From positions 1-8,750 of the forward strand of contig JAEYYS010000196.1 of the NCBI GenBank assembly GCA_023428335.1: DNA of 8,750 nucleotides. Reading direction: 5' to 3'. Origin of the DNA: Verrucomicrobiota bacterium. Its GTDB lineage: Bacteria > Verrucomicrobiota > Verrucomicrobiia > Verrucomicrobiales > Verrucomicrobiaceae. Position 1 is the first letter of the stretch. Every line of letters begins with the position of its first letter. Below, piece by piece: positions 1 to 6,498 of this stretch. The notes below the pieces were generated by a model, which made no database searches, was not told the DNA's origin, and saw nothing but the letters and a program-made list of their open reading frames with translations. A program made the translations under genes and the position numbers.

Positions 1-288
1 GAGCAGCAGCCAGTCGGGCTCAAGACGGCGCGCCGATTCCTGCAGGGTGGCTAGGGGCGGCTTCAGTGCGGCCGCCTCGCTCAGCCAGGCGAGGGCGCTG
101 GCGGCCGCGGCGCGACCCTCGGGCAGGCACTGCGCGTGGCGCTCGGGGGCCAGGCCCATCCAGCGATGCCGTTCGGCGAGACAGGCCGGATCCGCGCCGC
201 GCCAGAAGCGCACGGCATCACCGGGTCGCAGATGCATCTGCCAACGATGGCCGGCTTCAGGAAACAGACGCTGCCAGTCAGGAGTCAT
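1..288 (-). CDS. Probable DUF3445 / haem-dependent oxidative N-demethylase-like protein, N-terminal part (cut by window edge)
   Basis: The 96 visible residues run from an ATG at 288 to the left edge with no stop. An in-frame TGA at 297-295 lies three codons upstream, which limits the start to this ATG (or the CTG just before it). The protein begins MTPDWQRLFPEAGHRW and carries a middle stretch LAERHRWMGLAPERHA, then CLPEGRAAAASALAWL and LEPDWLLL. The pattern 'M-H-L-R-x-G-D ... L-A-E-R-x-x-W ... P-E-R-x-A ... L-P-E-G ... E-P-D-W-L-L-L' resembles, from memory, the N-terminal half of DUF3445 proteins. Some members of that family are haem-dependent oxidative N-demethylase subunits. No signal peptide is visible, so the protein is probably cytoplasmic. 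It follows the esterase gene on the same strand after 98 bases. The family call rests on remembered motif spacing only. The catalytic part is outside the window. Confidence 0.5.
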   Translation of the reverse strand, partial: MTPDWQRLFPEAGHRWQMHLRPGDAVRFWRGADPACLAERHRWMGLAPERHAQCLPEGRAAAASALAWLSEAAALKPPLATLQESARRLEPDWLLL

Positions 289-310
289 CAGCGGTCAGGA
301 TGGAGCGTGG

Positions 311-326
311 CGCGACAACCGTCGCG
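311..326. other. Perfect 6-bp hairpin between the esterase and DUF3445-like genes
   Basis: CGCGAC (311-316) and GTCGCG (321-326) are perfect inverted repeats around the four-base loop AACC. On the transcribed minus strand the loop reads GGTT. No T-run follows, so this is not a standard intrinsic terminator. It lies 23 bases before the ATG at 288 and could be a processing or attenuation structure, or chance in GC-rich DNA. Confidence 0.35.
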
Positions 327-345
327 GTCAAGCGCCCCTGCCCTC

Positions 346-387
346 TTATCCCTCATCCCTCATCCCTCATCCCTCATCCCTCATCCC
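346..387. repeat. Heptanucleotide tandem repeat (TCATCCC)n touching the esterase stop codon
   Basis: Five perfect head-to-tail copies of TCATCCC occupy 353-387. One degenerate copy, TTATCCC, lies at 346-352. On the minus strand the unit reads GGGATGA. The array starts with the final G of the esterase TAG stop (389-387) and fills almost half of the 98-base gap before the DUF3445-like gene. Each unit contains ATG, TGA and a purine run. Because the period is seven, all three frames meet a TGA within the array. It lies outside coding sequence, so a change in copy number would not shift either gene's frame. Short intergenic heptamer arrays of this kind occur in several high-GC Gram-negative genomes; their role is not established. 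Confidence 0.95.
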
Positions 388-1595
388 TAGCGCACATCGC
401 GCCAGAGCCAGCGCAGGGCGTCGGGCAGGCTCGGCCCCATGCCGCGGCTGCCGTGGAAGCATTCGTTCCAGTCGACCCGATGGTCGTAGCCCATGTACTT
501 CAGGCTGGCCTGCATCATGCGGTTGGCGAGCGGCCAGTTGCCGAACTTGTTGTCGAGGTCGTTGGTGCCTTCGAGCAGGTACACGCGGATCGGTTTGCGC
601 TCGGTGACGCGCAGCAGGTAGGGATAGGCGTTGCCGCCGCGGATGTCGACGAAGGTGCCGACCCAGCCGAGCACCTTGTGAAACTGGTCGGGGCGCTCCC
701 AGGCGGCGGTGAAGGCGCAGATGCAACCGGAGGACCCGCCGGCGATGGCGCGCGCCTCAGGCTCGGGGCGGAATTGCAGCGCGTAGCGACGGCTCACTTC
801 GGGCAGGATTTCCTCAGTCAGGAAGCGCGCATAGGCATCGCCGAGGCTGTCGTACTCGAAGCTGCGGTTGGCAGCCTTGGCGCCCGGCGGTTGGCCGGCC
901 TTGCGACCCGGATCGATGAAGACACCGATGGTCACCGGCATCTCCTTTTTGTGGATCAGGTTGTCGAAGACGATGCCGGCGCGCATCGGCCCGTTGGGAT
1001 CGACATGGCGGCTGCCGTCCTGCCAGACCATCAGACAGGCGGCCTCGCCGGCGCGGAGCTGGGCCGGAATGTAGACGGTGACCTCGCGCGTCGTGTCGGG
1101 AAAGATCCGGCTCTGCTGCCAGGTGAACTTTTCCAGCCGCCCCTCCGGCACGCCGGGCTGGCGCTGGCTGTCGGCGCTGTACTCGTAGTGCTCGATGTGA
1201 ACCATGCCGGCGACGCGCGGCATGCCATCGACCTCGATGCGATAGTGAAACCCCTGGAAGTTCGCCATCTCGAGCACGAGCACCTGCAGACCGTCGTCGC
1301 CGAGGCGGACCATGTCGCCGAGCAGTTCGCCATTGCCGCGCAGCACGCGCGCAGGCTGCATGTCCATCACAGCCCAGGCGACCGTGGTGCCCTCGATCTT
1401 CGCGGCCGGCTTGCCCTGCATGAGGTTCTGCCGGCCAAACCAGCGCACGACGCGGTCATGCAGCGCTTGGGTGGCCGCCGCATCGGCCGGCTCGTGCAGC
1501 GCGCGCAGCAGCGATTTCGGGGTCAGCGCAGGCGGCTGCTGCCCGAAGGCGGAAACGGCGAGGCAGAGGGCGGACAGCAGGACGGCGAAGCGCAT
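387..1595 (-). CDS. Secreted esterase, alpha/beta hydrolase of the enterochelin-esterase (Fes/esterase D) type
   Basis: This 402-residue protein starts with a signal peptide (MRFAVLLSALCLAVSAFGQQ), so it is probably exported to the periplasm or beyond. Residues about 65-175 form a beta-rich N-terminal domain, like the immunoglobulin-like domain that precedes the catalytic part in Fes-type esterases. The hydrolase domain follows (about 170-400). A G-G-S-S-G motif at 286-290 makes S288 the likely nucleophile. EGTNDLDN at 342-349 supplies the probable acid (D346 or D348), and H381 in CFHGS is the probable catalytic histidine. The stretch WVGTFVDIRGGNAYP and the ending DALRWLWR are typical of the family as I recall it. 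The ester cleaved cannot be told from sequence; a carbohydrate ester or a siderophore are possibilities. I chose this start because the signal peptide begins exactly there. An in-frame ATG 17 codons upstream (1646) would add a basic stretch before it. The gene follows the lipoprotein gene by 58 bases. Confidence 0.88.
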   Translation of the reverse strand: MRFAVLLSALCLAVSAFGQQPPALTPKSLLRALHEPADAAATQALHDRVVRWFGRQNLMQGKPAAKIEGTTVAWAVMDMQPARVLRGNGELLGDMVRLGDDGLQVLVLEMANFQGFHYRIEVDGMPRVAGMVHIEHYEYSADSQRQPGVPEGRLEKFTWQQSRIFPDTTREVTVYIPAQLRAGEAACLMVWQDGSRHVDPNGPMRAGIVFDNLIHKKEMPVTIGVFIDPGRKAGQPPGAKAANRSFEYDSLGDAYARFLTEEILPEVSRRYALQFRPEPEARAIAGGSSGCICAFTAAWERPDQFHKVLGWVGTFVDIRGGNAYPYLLRVTERKPIRVYLLEGTNDLDNKFGNWPLANRMMQASLKYMGYDHRVDWNECFHGSRGMGPSLPDALRWLWRDVR

Positions 1596-1653
1596 GACGC
1601 CATTCCGAACGCGCCCGCGCGCGCCGGCTTTCGACAAAGTTCCCATGCCGTGA

Positions 1654-2262
1654 TCAGAGCATGCCCGGTTCGTAGCGCGGCGTGGTCGTCGCCGTGCGGT
1701 TGCGCAGCACCGGATCGTCGAGCGCGCGGTCCACGGCATCCTGCAGCGCGCCCGAAGCGAGGTCGCGCAGCAGCGGCACCGGCGAACCGCTGCCCGGCAC
1801 ATAGGCCGGGCCCTGGCGATCGCCCTGGAAGATCTCGCTGTGGACAATCTGACCACTCGACGAATCCAGCACGGTCACGCGCACCTTGGCGCGGGCGTAG
1901 GGTCGCACGAGCATCTGCAGGTAGAGTTCCTGCACCTCACCGGTGATGACGTAGCGCGAGGTGCCTCGCTGACTCAGCATGCCACGCGCCTCCAGGCCGT
2001 AGGCGAAGGCGTTGGTGACCACCTGAGCGACCGGCACACGCGTCTGCACCCGTTCGAGCGGCGTGCCGACCTGCGTGCGCACGGTGCCGAGCAGCAGCGG
2101 CTCCACGCCACGCTGGTCGCTGAATTCGCGCACACTGAATTCGGGCGGTCCGGGACGCATCTGTCCGGTCGCGGGCACGTAATCGAGACTGACCTGCGAG
2201 GTGGTGGTGCAGGCGGCCACCGGCAGCAGCGCGGCGAGCAGGAGGAAGCGAAGTCGGTTCAT
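1654..2262 (-). CDS. YajG-like outer-membrane lipoprotein
   Basis: This 202-residue protein has a classic lipoprotein signal: MNRLRF, a hydrophobic core LLLAALLP, then the lipobox V15-A16-A17-C18. C18 is the predicted lipidated residue. Thr rather than Asp follows it, which by the usual +2 rule favours sorting to the outer membrane. The mature part has the layout of the YajG-type lipoprotein family: an early Y-V-P-x-x-G stretch, then FSVREFSDQRG and LGTVRT. A segment VAQVVTNAFAYGLEARG follows, then ITGEVQELYLQML, and a late basic strand ARAKVRVTVLDSSSG. The function of this family is unknown; the build suggests a small envelope accessory protein. Starts further upstream are possible up to 2388 but would bury the signal peptide. 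The esterase gene follows on the same strand, so the two are probably cotranscribed. Confidence 0.75.
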   Translation of the reverse strand: MNRLRFLLLAALLPVAACTTTSQVSLDYVPATGQMRPGPPEFSVREFSDQRGVEPLLLGTVRTQVGTPLERVQTRVPVAQVVTNAFAYGLEARGMLSQRGTSRYVITGEVQELYLQMLVRPYARAKVRVTVLDSSSGQIVHSEIFQGDRQGPAYVPGSGSPVPLLRDLASGALQDAVDRALDDPVLRNRTATTTPRYEPGML

Positions 2263-2329
2263 GGCGAAGCGCACCGATAATCGCGCTTGCGCGTTGTTCA
2301 ACAAGCCTTGCTCGGGGCGCCCCCCATAA

Positions 2330-2415
2330 AAAAAACAACCCTGTCGGATTTGGCGCTCAGGAAAAAAACCCCCAAAACCTGAAGCCAATTCATTTACCCG
2401 ACAGGGTTGATTTTT
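2330..2415. repeat. 86-bp nested imperfect palindrome with T-tracts on both strands
   Basis: The outer arms 2330-2347 and 2398-2415 pair at 17 of 18 positions. The core CAACCCTGTCGG (2336-2347) matches CCGACAGGGTTG (2398-2409) perfectly. Beyond one A-A mismatch, the A-run on the left pairs with TTTTT on the right. Inside lies a second inverted repeat: TTGGCGCTCAGG (2350-2361) against CCTGAAGCCAA (2378-2388), with a small internal bulge. It is closed by the 16-base loop AAAAAAACCCCCAAAA. On the minus strand the outer stem is followed by eight Ts (complement of 2328-2335), and on the plus strand by ATTTTT. It therefore looks like an intrinsic terminator from either side. Yet it sits between divergent genes, where nothing obvious is transcribed into it. 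It could be a small mobile palindromic element, an RNA gene or a transcription insulator. Confidence 0.85.
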
Positions 2416-2425
2416 GGGTTATATT
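2398..2425 (+). promoter_or_regulatory. Candidate sigma-70-like promoter for the YkuD-like gene
   Basis: CCGACA (2398-2403) matches TTGACA at four of six positions. TATATT (2420-2425) matches TATAAT at five of six, with a 16-base spacer. The -35 lies inside the right arm of the nested palindrome, so folding of that arm could affect it. A start near 2432 would give a leader of about 105 bases. This is a weak pattern match in the only A/T-rich stretch upstream of the gene. Confidence 0.3.
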
Positions 2426-2430
2426 CTTTT

Positions 2431-2481
2431 TGTCGCCTCGGAGGCAACAGCAAAACGTCAAAGCGAGGAAAAAACCTTCGC
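2431..2481 (+). other. Two small hairpins in the leader region of the YkuD-like gene
   Basis: The first structure, 2431-2449, pairs GCCTC (2435-2439) with GAGGC (2441-2445), flanked by TGT and ACA. The second pairs GCGAGG (2463-2468) with CCTTCGC (2475-2481) around a loop of six As, leaving one bulged T. Neither carries a T-run after it. With the palindrome just upstream, they make the 273-base divergent region 2263-2535 rich in structure. No known riboswitch or RNA family was recognised. Confidence 0.35.
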
Positions 2482-2535
2482 CTGTGGATACGATGTCATC
2501 ACAGAGACCATTCATCGTCAGTTTTTAAGCCCACC

Positions 2536-3276
2536 ATGAGATCCTGCCTTTGCCTGATTTTTGTGTTTTTCTGCGCCCTGCAACCTGGCACCCTGCGCGC
2601 CCAACTCGGCAGTGCCGTGCAGCAGGTGATTGTGGCGCGTGCGCCGGACTGGAACGCCTCGAAGGCAAGGCTGCAGGCCTTTGAGCGCCCGCATCCGTCC
2701 GCGCCTTGGCGCCCCGTGTTCGAACGCGAGCTGCCGGTGCTGCTGGGTCGCTCCGGCCTGGCCTGGGGCCGCGGGGTTTTCAGCCCGCCGCGCGGGGCCA
2801 CGCCAGTGAAGGTGGAGAAGGATCGACGCGCCCCGGCCGGGGTCTTCCAACTCGGCGCCTTGTTCGGCTACGCCAGCCAGCCGCCGACGGGCAGTCGCTG
2901 GCCCTACCTGCAGGTCGGCCCCTGGGATGCCTACATCGACGACCCGAACCACCCGCAGTACAACCGCCATGTGCGGGTCGATCCGCGCCAGGTGCCGCCG
3001 TGGTTTGAGAAACAGCGCATGCGCCTGGGCGACGCCGCCTACACCTGGATGCTGGAGATCCGCCACAACCAGACGCCGGTGGCGCCGGGTTATGGCAGTG
3101 CGATCTTCTTCCATGTGCGCCGCGGGCCGGACGTGCCGACCGCCGGTTGCACGACGATGGCGCGCGCGGATCTGGAGCGGCTCATCCGCTGGCTGCGACC
3201 GCAGGCCTCGCCGCATTACGTGCTGCTGCCCGAGGCGGAATACAAACGGCTGCGGCAAGCCTGGCGACTGCCCTGA
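2536..3276 (+). CDS. Exported L,D-transpeptidase-like (YkuD-type) protein
   Basis: This 246-residue protein opens with a signal peptide (MRSCLCLIFVFFCALQPGTLRA), so it acts outside the cytoplasm, probably on peptidoglycan. The YkuD-type catalytic signature lies at residues 187-208: GSAIFFHVRRGPDVPTAGCT. H193 and C205 are the likely catalytic pair, in the T-x-G-C arrangement. A second family landmark is VEKDRRAPAGVFQLGALFGY at 93-112, like the K-x-G-D-G-R-T-P-x-G-x-F motif of COG3786-type proteins. L,D-transpeptidases of this fold form 3-3 cross-links or attach proteins to peptidoglycan; some COG3786 members have no proven activity, so the exact reaction is open. No LysM or other wall-binding domain is visible. 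The ATG at 2536 is chosen because it begins the signal peptide; the Shine-Dalgarno signal is weak. The gene stands alone on the plus strand. Confidence 0.82.
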   Translation: MRSCLCLIFVFFCALQPGTLRAQLGSAVQQVIVARAPDWNASKARLQAFERPHPSAPWRPVFERELPVLLGRSGLAWGRGVFSPPRGATPVKVEKDRRAPAGVFQLGALFGYASQPPTGSRWPYLQVGPWDAYIDDPNHPQYNRHVRVDPRQVPPWFEKQRMRLGDAAYTWMLEIRHNQTPVAPGYGSAIFFHVRRGPDVPTAGCTTMARADLERLIRWLRPQASPHYVLLPEAEYKRLRQAWRLP

Positions 3277-3283
3277 AGCTGCA

Positions 3284-3312
3284 CCGGCCTGCCGCAATCG
3301 CGGCAAGGCCGG
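3284..3312. terminator. GC-rich hairpin between convergent genes
   Basis: CCGGCCTGCCGC (3284-3295) pairs with GCGGCAAGGCCGG (3300-3312) around the loop AATC, with a single bulged A, giving a 12-bp stem. It begins 7 bases after the YkuD-like stop and ends 32 bases before the stop of the convergent isomerase-like gene. Neither strand has a T-run next to it. It may stop transcription from both sides or stabilise the 3' ends, but it is not a textbook intrinsic terminator. Confidence 0.6.
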
Positions 3313-3344
3313 GCTTGGTCGTGGTGACCGGCGATGGAGCCGGC

Positions 3345-4202
3345 TCAGCGCGCGGCCGGCTGCCAGTTCTTGACGAACTCGAGGCAGCGGGTGACGTCGG
3401 GCACGCTGTTTTCCCAGTTCGACTCGTACTCGACGTGCAGCGGACCGGGGTAGCCCTGGGCGTGGAACTCGGCGAGGATGGCGGGCACGTTGGAGACACC
3501 CTGGCCGTAAGGCACGTCGTGGGCCTTCGGATTGCCGGCCTCGTTGAGGTCCTTGAGGTGGCTGTCGAAGATGCGGCCCTTGAGCAGGCGGATGCATTCG
3601 ACCGGATCCAATCCCGAGCGCACCCAGTGGCCGGTGTCGGCGCAAACGCCCATGCGCGGATCGCGGTCCTTGAGCAGGCTGAGGACGTACTCCGGATCCC
3701 AGAAGCGGTAGGCGCGATCGAGCGGACGCTTCGGATGGTTGTGAATGGCCATGCGGATGTCGAACTCCTTCACCAGCGCCTCGATGGCGTCGAGCGCGTT
3801 GACGTCCGGCTCGGTGACCACCACGCCGATGCCCATGCCCTTGCAGAACTCGAAGACCTTGCGGTTCTCGGCCTCGTTGGCGCCGAGCTTGACGACGCCA
3901 TAGGCGACCGCGGTCAGGCCCTTCTCGGCCAGGCGGGCCTTGACGGTGGCGATGACCTCGGGCGGCGACTCATGATTGAAAAGCACGTCGGGCTGCTCGG
4001 CCGAGAGCTTCTGGCGCGGGTAAAATTCAATCGTCTTGCCACCGGCCTGGGCGGTCTTGTCGATCGCCTCAAGCACCGAGAACAGGCGGAAGGTGTAGGC
4101 TTGGCAACCCGCGTAGAAGTGACCGACCTTGGCGCTGGCGGGGATTTCAGCGGCCGGCGCGGTGGCGACCAGCAGGGCAAGGAGGCAGAGAAGAGCTTTC
4201 AT
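3345..4202 (-). CDS. Exported sugar-phosphate isomerase/epimerase-like protein (xylose-isomerase-like TIM barrel)
   Basis: This 285-residue protein belongs to the xylose-isomerase-like TIM-barrel (AP endonuclease 2) superfamily. The barrel metal-site positions are visible: E59 in KTIEFYP, E131 in VVVTEPD, H154/H156 in AIHNHP, D189 and H192 in CADTGHW, H215 in DSHLKD, and E258/E260 near the end in HVEYES. These match the divalent-metal ligands of the family, so the active site looks intact. Family members isomerise or epimerise sugars or inositols, or act as hydroxypyruvate-isomerase-like enzymes; the substrate here is not known. Unlike most cytoplasmic relatives, it begins with a signal peptide (MKALLCLLALLVATAPAAE). 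Exported versions are common in Planctomycetota and Verrucomicrobiota. The gene lies 52 bases after the pseudokinase gene on the same strand and may be read with it. Confidence 0.85.
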   Translation of the reverse strand: MKALLCLLALLVATAPAAEIPASAKVGHFYAGCQAYTFRLFSVLEAIDKTAQAGGKTIEFYPRQKLSAEQPDVLFNHESPPEVIATVKARLAEKGLTAVAYGVVKLGANEAENRKVFEFCKGMGIGVVVTEPDVNALDAIEALVKEFDIRMAIHNHPKRPLDRAYRFWDPEYVLSLLKDRDPRMGVCADTGHWVRSGLDPVECIRLLKGRIFDSHLKDLNEAGNPKAHDVPYGQGVSNVPAILAEFHAQGYPGPLHVEYESNWENSVPDVTRCLEFVKNWQPAAR

Positions 4203-4254
4203 GGATGGGCGGAAGGAACGGCCGCAGGCGCGGCTTCTTACAGCGTGGACGGAC

Positions 4255-6345
4255 TCAGCGTTTGGCGCCGGTGATCTCCTCCTTCAGGCCCGGAGGGCGG
4301 GCAAGCAGGGAGGGGCCGGGCGCAGGCGTCGCGTCGGGCGGCAGCACGGGCACTTCGGGCGCAGGCGCGGCGGGCGCGTCCGGCACCGACTTGCCCAAGG
4401 AGGGCACGGGCGGTGCTGCCTTCGGGGTCGGGGTCCGCCAGGGCGCGGCGCCGAGGAAGTGGGCGAGCACAGCACCGAGGATCATTGAACCACCGAGAAA
4501 AACCGCCGCGCGCAGCCAGAGCGGCACATACTCGTTCTCGGGCAGCAGCACCTCCTCAGGATGAATGGTCGGCGGCGCATCGACGGCGGTCTTGGTCCAG
4601 CCGCCGGGGCCACCGGCCTCGACAACGGCGGTGTCGCGAAAGAGCAGTTCGGCAAACCCAATTGTCGGCTGCTCGGCCGGCTCGGTGGGCAGGCCGCTGG
4701 TGAGGGCGCCACCGGTCGGCGCGGCGGGTTTGGGGCCGACCGGCACCAGCGGCACGGTGCGCGGACGCACGACCGGTGCTTCCGGAATGACCGCCGGCGC
4801 CGGGGCGACGCGGGCGGGGAAAAGGGCGCCAATGCGGGCGAGCAGGGCGGCGCGACTGCCGGCGGGCGCGCCATCGAGGATTTCGGCATCGAGCAGGCGC
4901 ACCAGAGCCTCGCGCTCGGGCGCGGCGCGGTTGGAACGGGTCCCTGTGCCGATGAGCAGGCGACCGAGGGCCGCCAGCCAAGGGGCGCCCCAATGGCCGG
5001 CGGAGGTCGGCGGCAGCAGGAAGGCGGGATCGAGACCGCGACCGGCCAGGGCGGCCAGGGTCGGGTGCGCGCGCAGCCGAATCGTCCACTCCGGCCAATC
5101 GTCGAGCCGGGCTTCGAGCAGGGCGGCGGCGCCGGGTCCCGTCTGCGCAACCAGCGGGCAGAGAAAGAGATCGTCGAGGCGCAGTCGGGCCATGTCCAAG
5201 CCGGCCGGTTCCAGGGCGGTCAAAGCGGCGTCGACACGACCGAGCAGCAGCTGAATCTCGGCGGGTTCGAGCGTCTGGCGCGTACGCAGGATTGCCGCGA
5301 GCGACGGCCCCTCGGCCAGGCCCTCGGCGAGACAGGCCAGGCCATCCGCCTCCGCAACGCGCAGCACCGGCAGCAGCGGCAGCCGGCCATCCTGCAGGGC
5401 ATGCACGCGGCGGCAGAGTTCGAGCGGGCGGGTGCCGGCGAGACGGGCGGGCGGCAGCGCCTCCATGAGCACGGCGCGGCCCGTGTCGGCCAGTTCCCCG
5501 CGCAGCGCATAGGGGTTGGCGGGGTCGAGTCGCTGGCTGAGCGCGCGCACCGCCGGGGCAAGGGCGCGGGCGACGTCCTGCAGAGCGGGCAGTTGCGGGG
5601 TCAGCAGGGGCCTCGGGCGCAGCTCGGGGGCGATCTCACCGCCGGGCAATTCGAGTCGGCCGATCTCGCGGCGCAGCACGCGCAGGGCATCGAGCGAACC
5701 CGGGCTGGCCGCGCTCAGGCAGGCGGCGAGCAGCGGGGCCAAATCAGCGGCTTGGGCGGTGCCGGCGGAAGTGTGGACGAGTTCCTGGAGAAAACCGCGC
5801 AACTGGCGCGCCGCCTTGTCGAAGGCGCTGACCATGGGCCGCGCACTGACCGCTTCGCGGGTGAGCTGGAAATCGCTGACCCGCACCTGCAGTTCACTGG
5901 CACCGGTCTGCACAACACGCAGGCTGTCGAGCACGGCGGTGGGCAGGACACCGCCGCGGCCGAGCAGGGCAGCGGCGGCCTTGAGCGCCTCATAGGAAAC
6001 AGCGGCGGCCATCCAGGCTGGCAGGGCATTCTGGCGCGCCAGATAGGCCTGCAGCGTTTCGCCGTCGACGTGGCTGGTGATGTAATAGGGATTGCCCTCA
6101 TCGACGCCAAAATCGAGCAGGCGCGCGAGCAGCGGGTGGCCGGACTGACGCAGGCGCCGGCAGGCCTCGTCGTAGGCGGCGCCATCGGTCAGCGGTTCCA
6201 GCAGGACGTGGCAGTGGACGAACTCCATGCGCCTCATGTCGAAGGCGAGCACCGCCACCTGGCGGCTGTCGCGGACAAGCTCGACATTGCCCCCGTCCGC
6301 GTTCTGGACGATTTGATAATGTCTGAAAAGACTGGGTTCCGGCAT
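4255..6345 (-). CDS. Membrane protein with two degenerate protein-kinase-like domains (tandem pseudokinase)
   Basis: This 696-residue protein has two kinase-like regions, one membrane span and a proline-rich tail. Region 1 (about 8-230) keeps the kinase layout: VAVLAF at 30-35, E60 at the helix-C position, then GHPLLARLLDFGVDEGNPYY (69-88) and VDGETLQAYL. The catalytic residues are gone. The VAVK lysine is L33; the HRD segment reads G132-V-L-P-T-A137, with D replaced by A; the loop Asn is L142; DFG is D158-F-Q160. Region 2 (about 278-490) repeats the pattern: LPLLPVLRVAEADGLACLAE, GPSLAAIL, then GLDMARLRLDDLFL, where the HRD Asp position is R387. A single span lies at about 608-631 (LWLRAAVFLGGSMILGAVLA). 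After it comes a Pro/Ala-rich tail to 696, probably periplasmic, which puts both pseudokinase regions in the cytoplasm. The ATG at 6345 is preferred over a TTG at 6453, because the kinase-like fold begins soon after it. A scaffold or ligand-sensing role is inferred, not shown. Confidence 0.65.
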   Translation of the reverse strand: MPEPSLFRHYQIVQNADGGNVELVRDSRQVAVLAFDMRRMEFVHCHVLLEPLTDGAAYDEACRRLRQSGHPLLARLLDFGVDEGNPYYITSHVDGETLQAYLARQNALPAWMAAAVSYEALKAAAALLGRGGVLPTAVLDSLRVVQTGASELQVRVSDFQLTREAVSARPMVSAFDKAARQLRGFLQELVHTSAGTAQAADLAPLLAACLSAASPGSLDALRVLRREIGRLELPGGEIAPELRPRPLLTPQLPALQDVARALAPAVRALSQRLDPANPYALRGELADTGRAVLMEALPPARLAGTRPLELCRRVHALQDGRLPLLPVLRVAEADGLACLAEGLAEGPSLAAILRTRQTLEPAEIQLLLGRVDAALTALEPAGLDMARLRLDDLFLCPLVAQTGPGAAALLEARLDDWPEWTIRLRAHPTLAALAGRGLDPAFLLPPTSAGHWGAPWLAALGRLLIGTGTRSNRAAPEREALVRLLDAEILDGAPAGSRAALLARIGALFPARVAPAPAVIPEAPVVRPRTVPLVPVGPKPAAPTGGALTSGLPTEPAEQPTIGFAELLFRDTAVVEAGGPGGWTKTAVDAPPTIHPEEVLLPENEYVPLWLRAAVFLGGSMILGAVLAHFLGAAPWRTPTPKAAPPVPSLGKSVPDAPAAPAPEVPVLPPDATPAPGPSLLARPPGLKEEITGAKR

Positions 6346-6485
6346 GGGCCTGCGTGGGACGGGGGTGAGGGCCAGTGTCCGGCCTCCGGGGCGCTTTTCA
6401 AGGGCGGACTCGGCCGAGTTCACCGCCGCCGCGGCTTTTTGCAGCACGAGCAAATGCCATCTTGTTGCCGGCCGCGGCTTCCGCT

Positions 6486-6489
6486 AGGA
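6486..6489 (+). promoter_or_regulatory. Shine-Dalgarno site deciding the start of the TerB-like gene
   Basis: AGGA ends nine bases before the ATG at 6499, a usable spacing. An in-frame ATG at 6490 directly follows this site and is too close to use it, so 6499 is the better start. The 153-base divergent region 6346-6498 otherwise shows no promoter I would defend. A short GC stem followed by TTTTT near 6427-6440 is too weak to call. Confidence 0.55.
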
Positions 6490-6498
6490 ATGTCGCCC

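Noticed and set aside
66..1946. A 626-codon open frame on the plus strand across the esterase and lipoprotein genes.
   Set aside because: It is antisense to two genes with clear signal peptides and family motifs. Its own translation shows no recognisable domain and is an expected by-product of GC-rich codon use.
2314..2323. GGGGCGCCCC, a perfect 10-base palindrome near the lipoprotein start.
   Set aside because: Short GC palindromes are common in DNA of this composition, and no second copy or operator pattern accompanies it.
2518..3645. A 375-codon minus-strand open frame across the YkuD-like gene.
   Set aside because: It is antisense to a catalytic L,D-transpeptidase signature and is rich in Arg, Pro and Gly with no domain.
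3147..4274. A 375-codon open frame on the plus strand overlapping the YkuD-like gene end and antisense to the isomerase-like gene.
   Set aside because: The minus-strand isomerase has complete family motifs and a signal peptide. The antisense product has only repeated Val/Leu/Ala/Glu-rich stretches without a fold signature.
6427..6440. Short GC stem followed by TTTTT in the pseudokinase/TerB-like divergent region.
   Set aside because: The stem is only about four pairs with a three-base loop, too weak to call as a terminator, and no gene ends before it on that strand.
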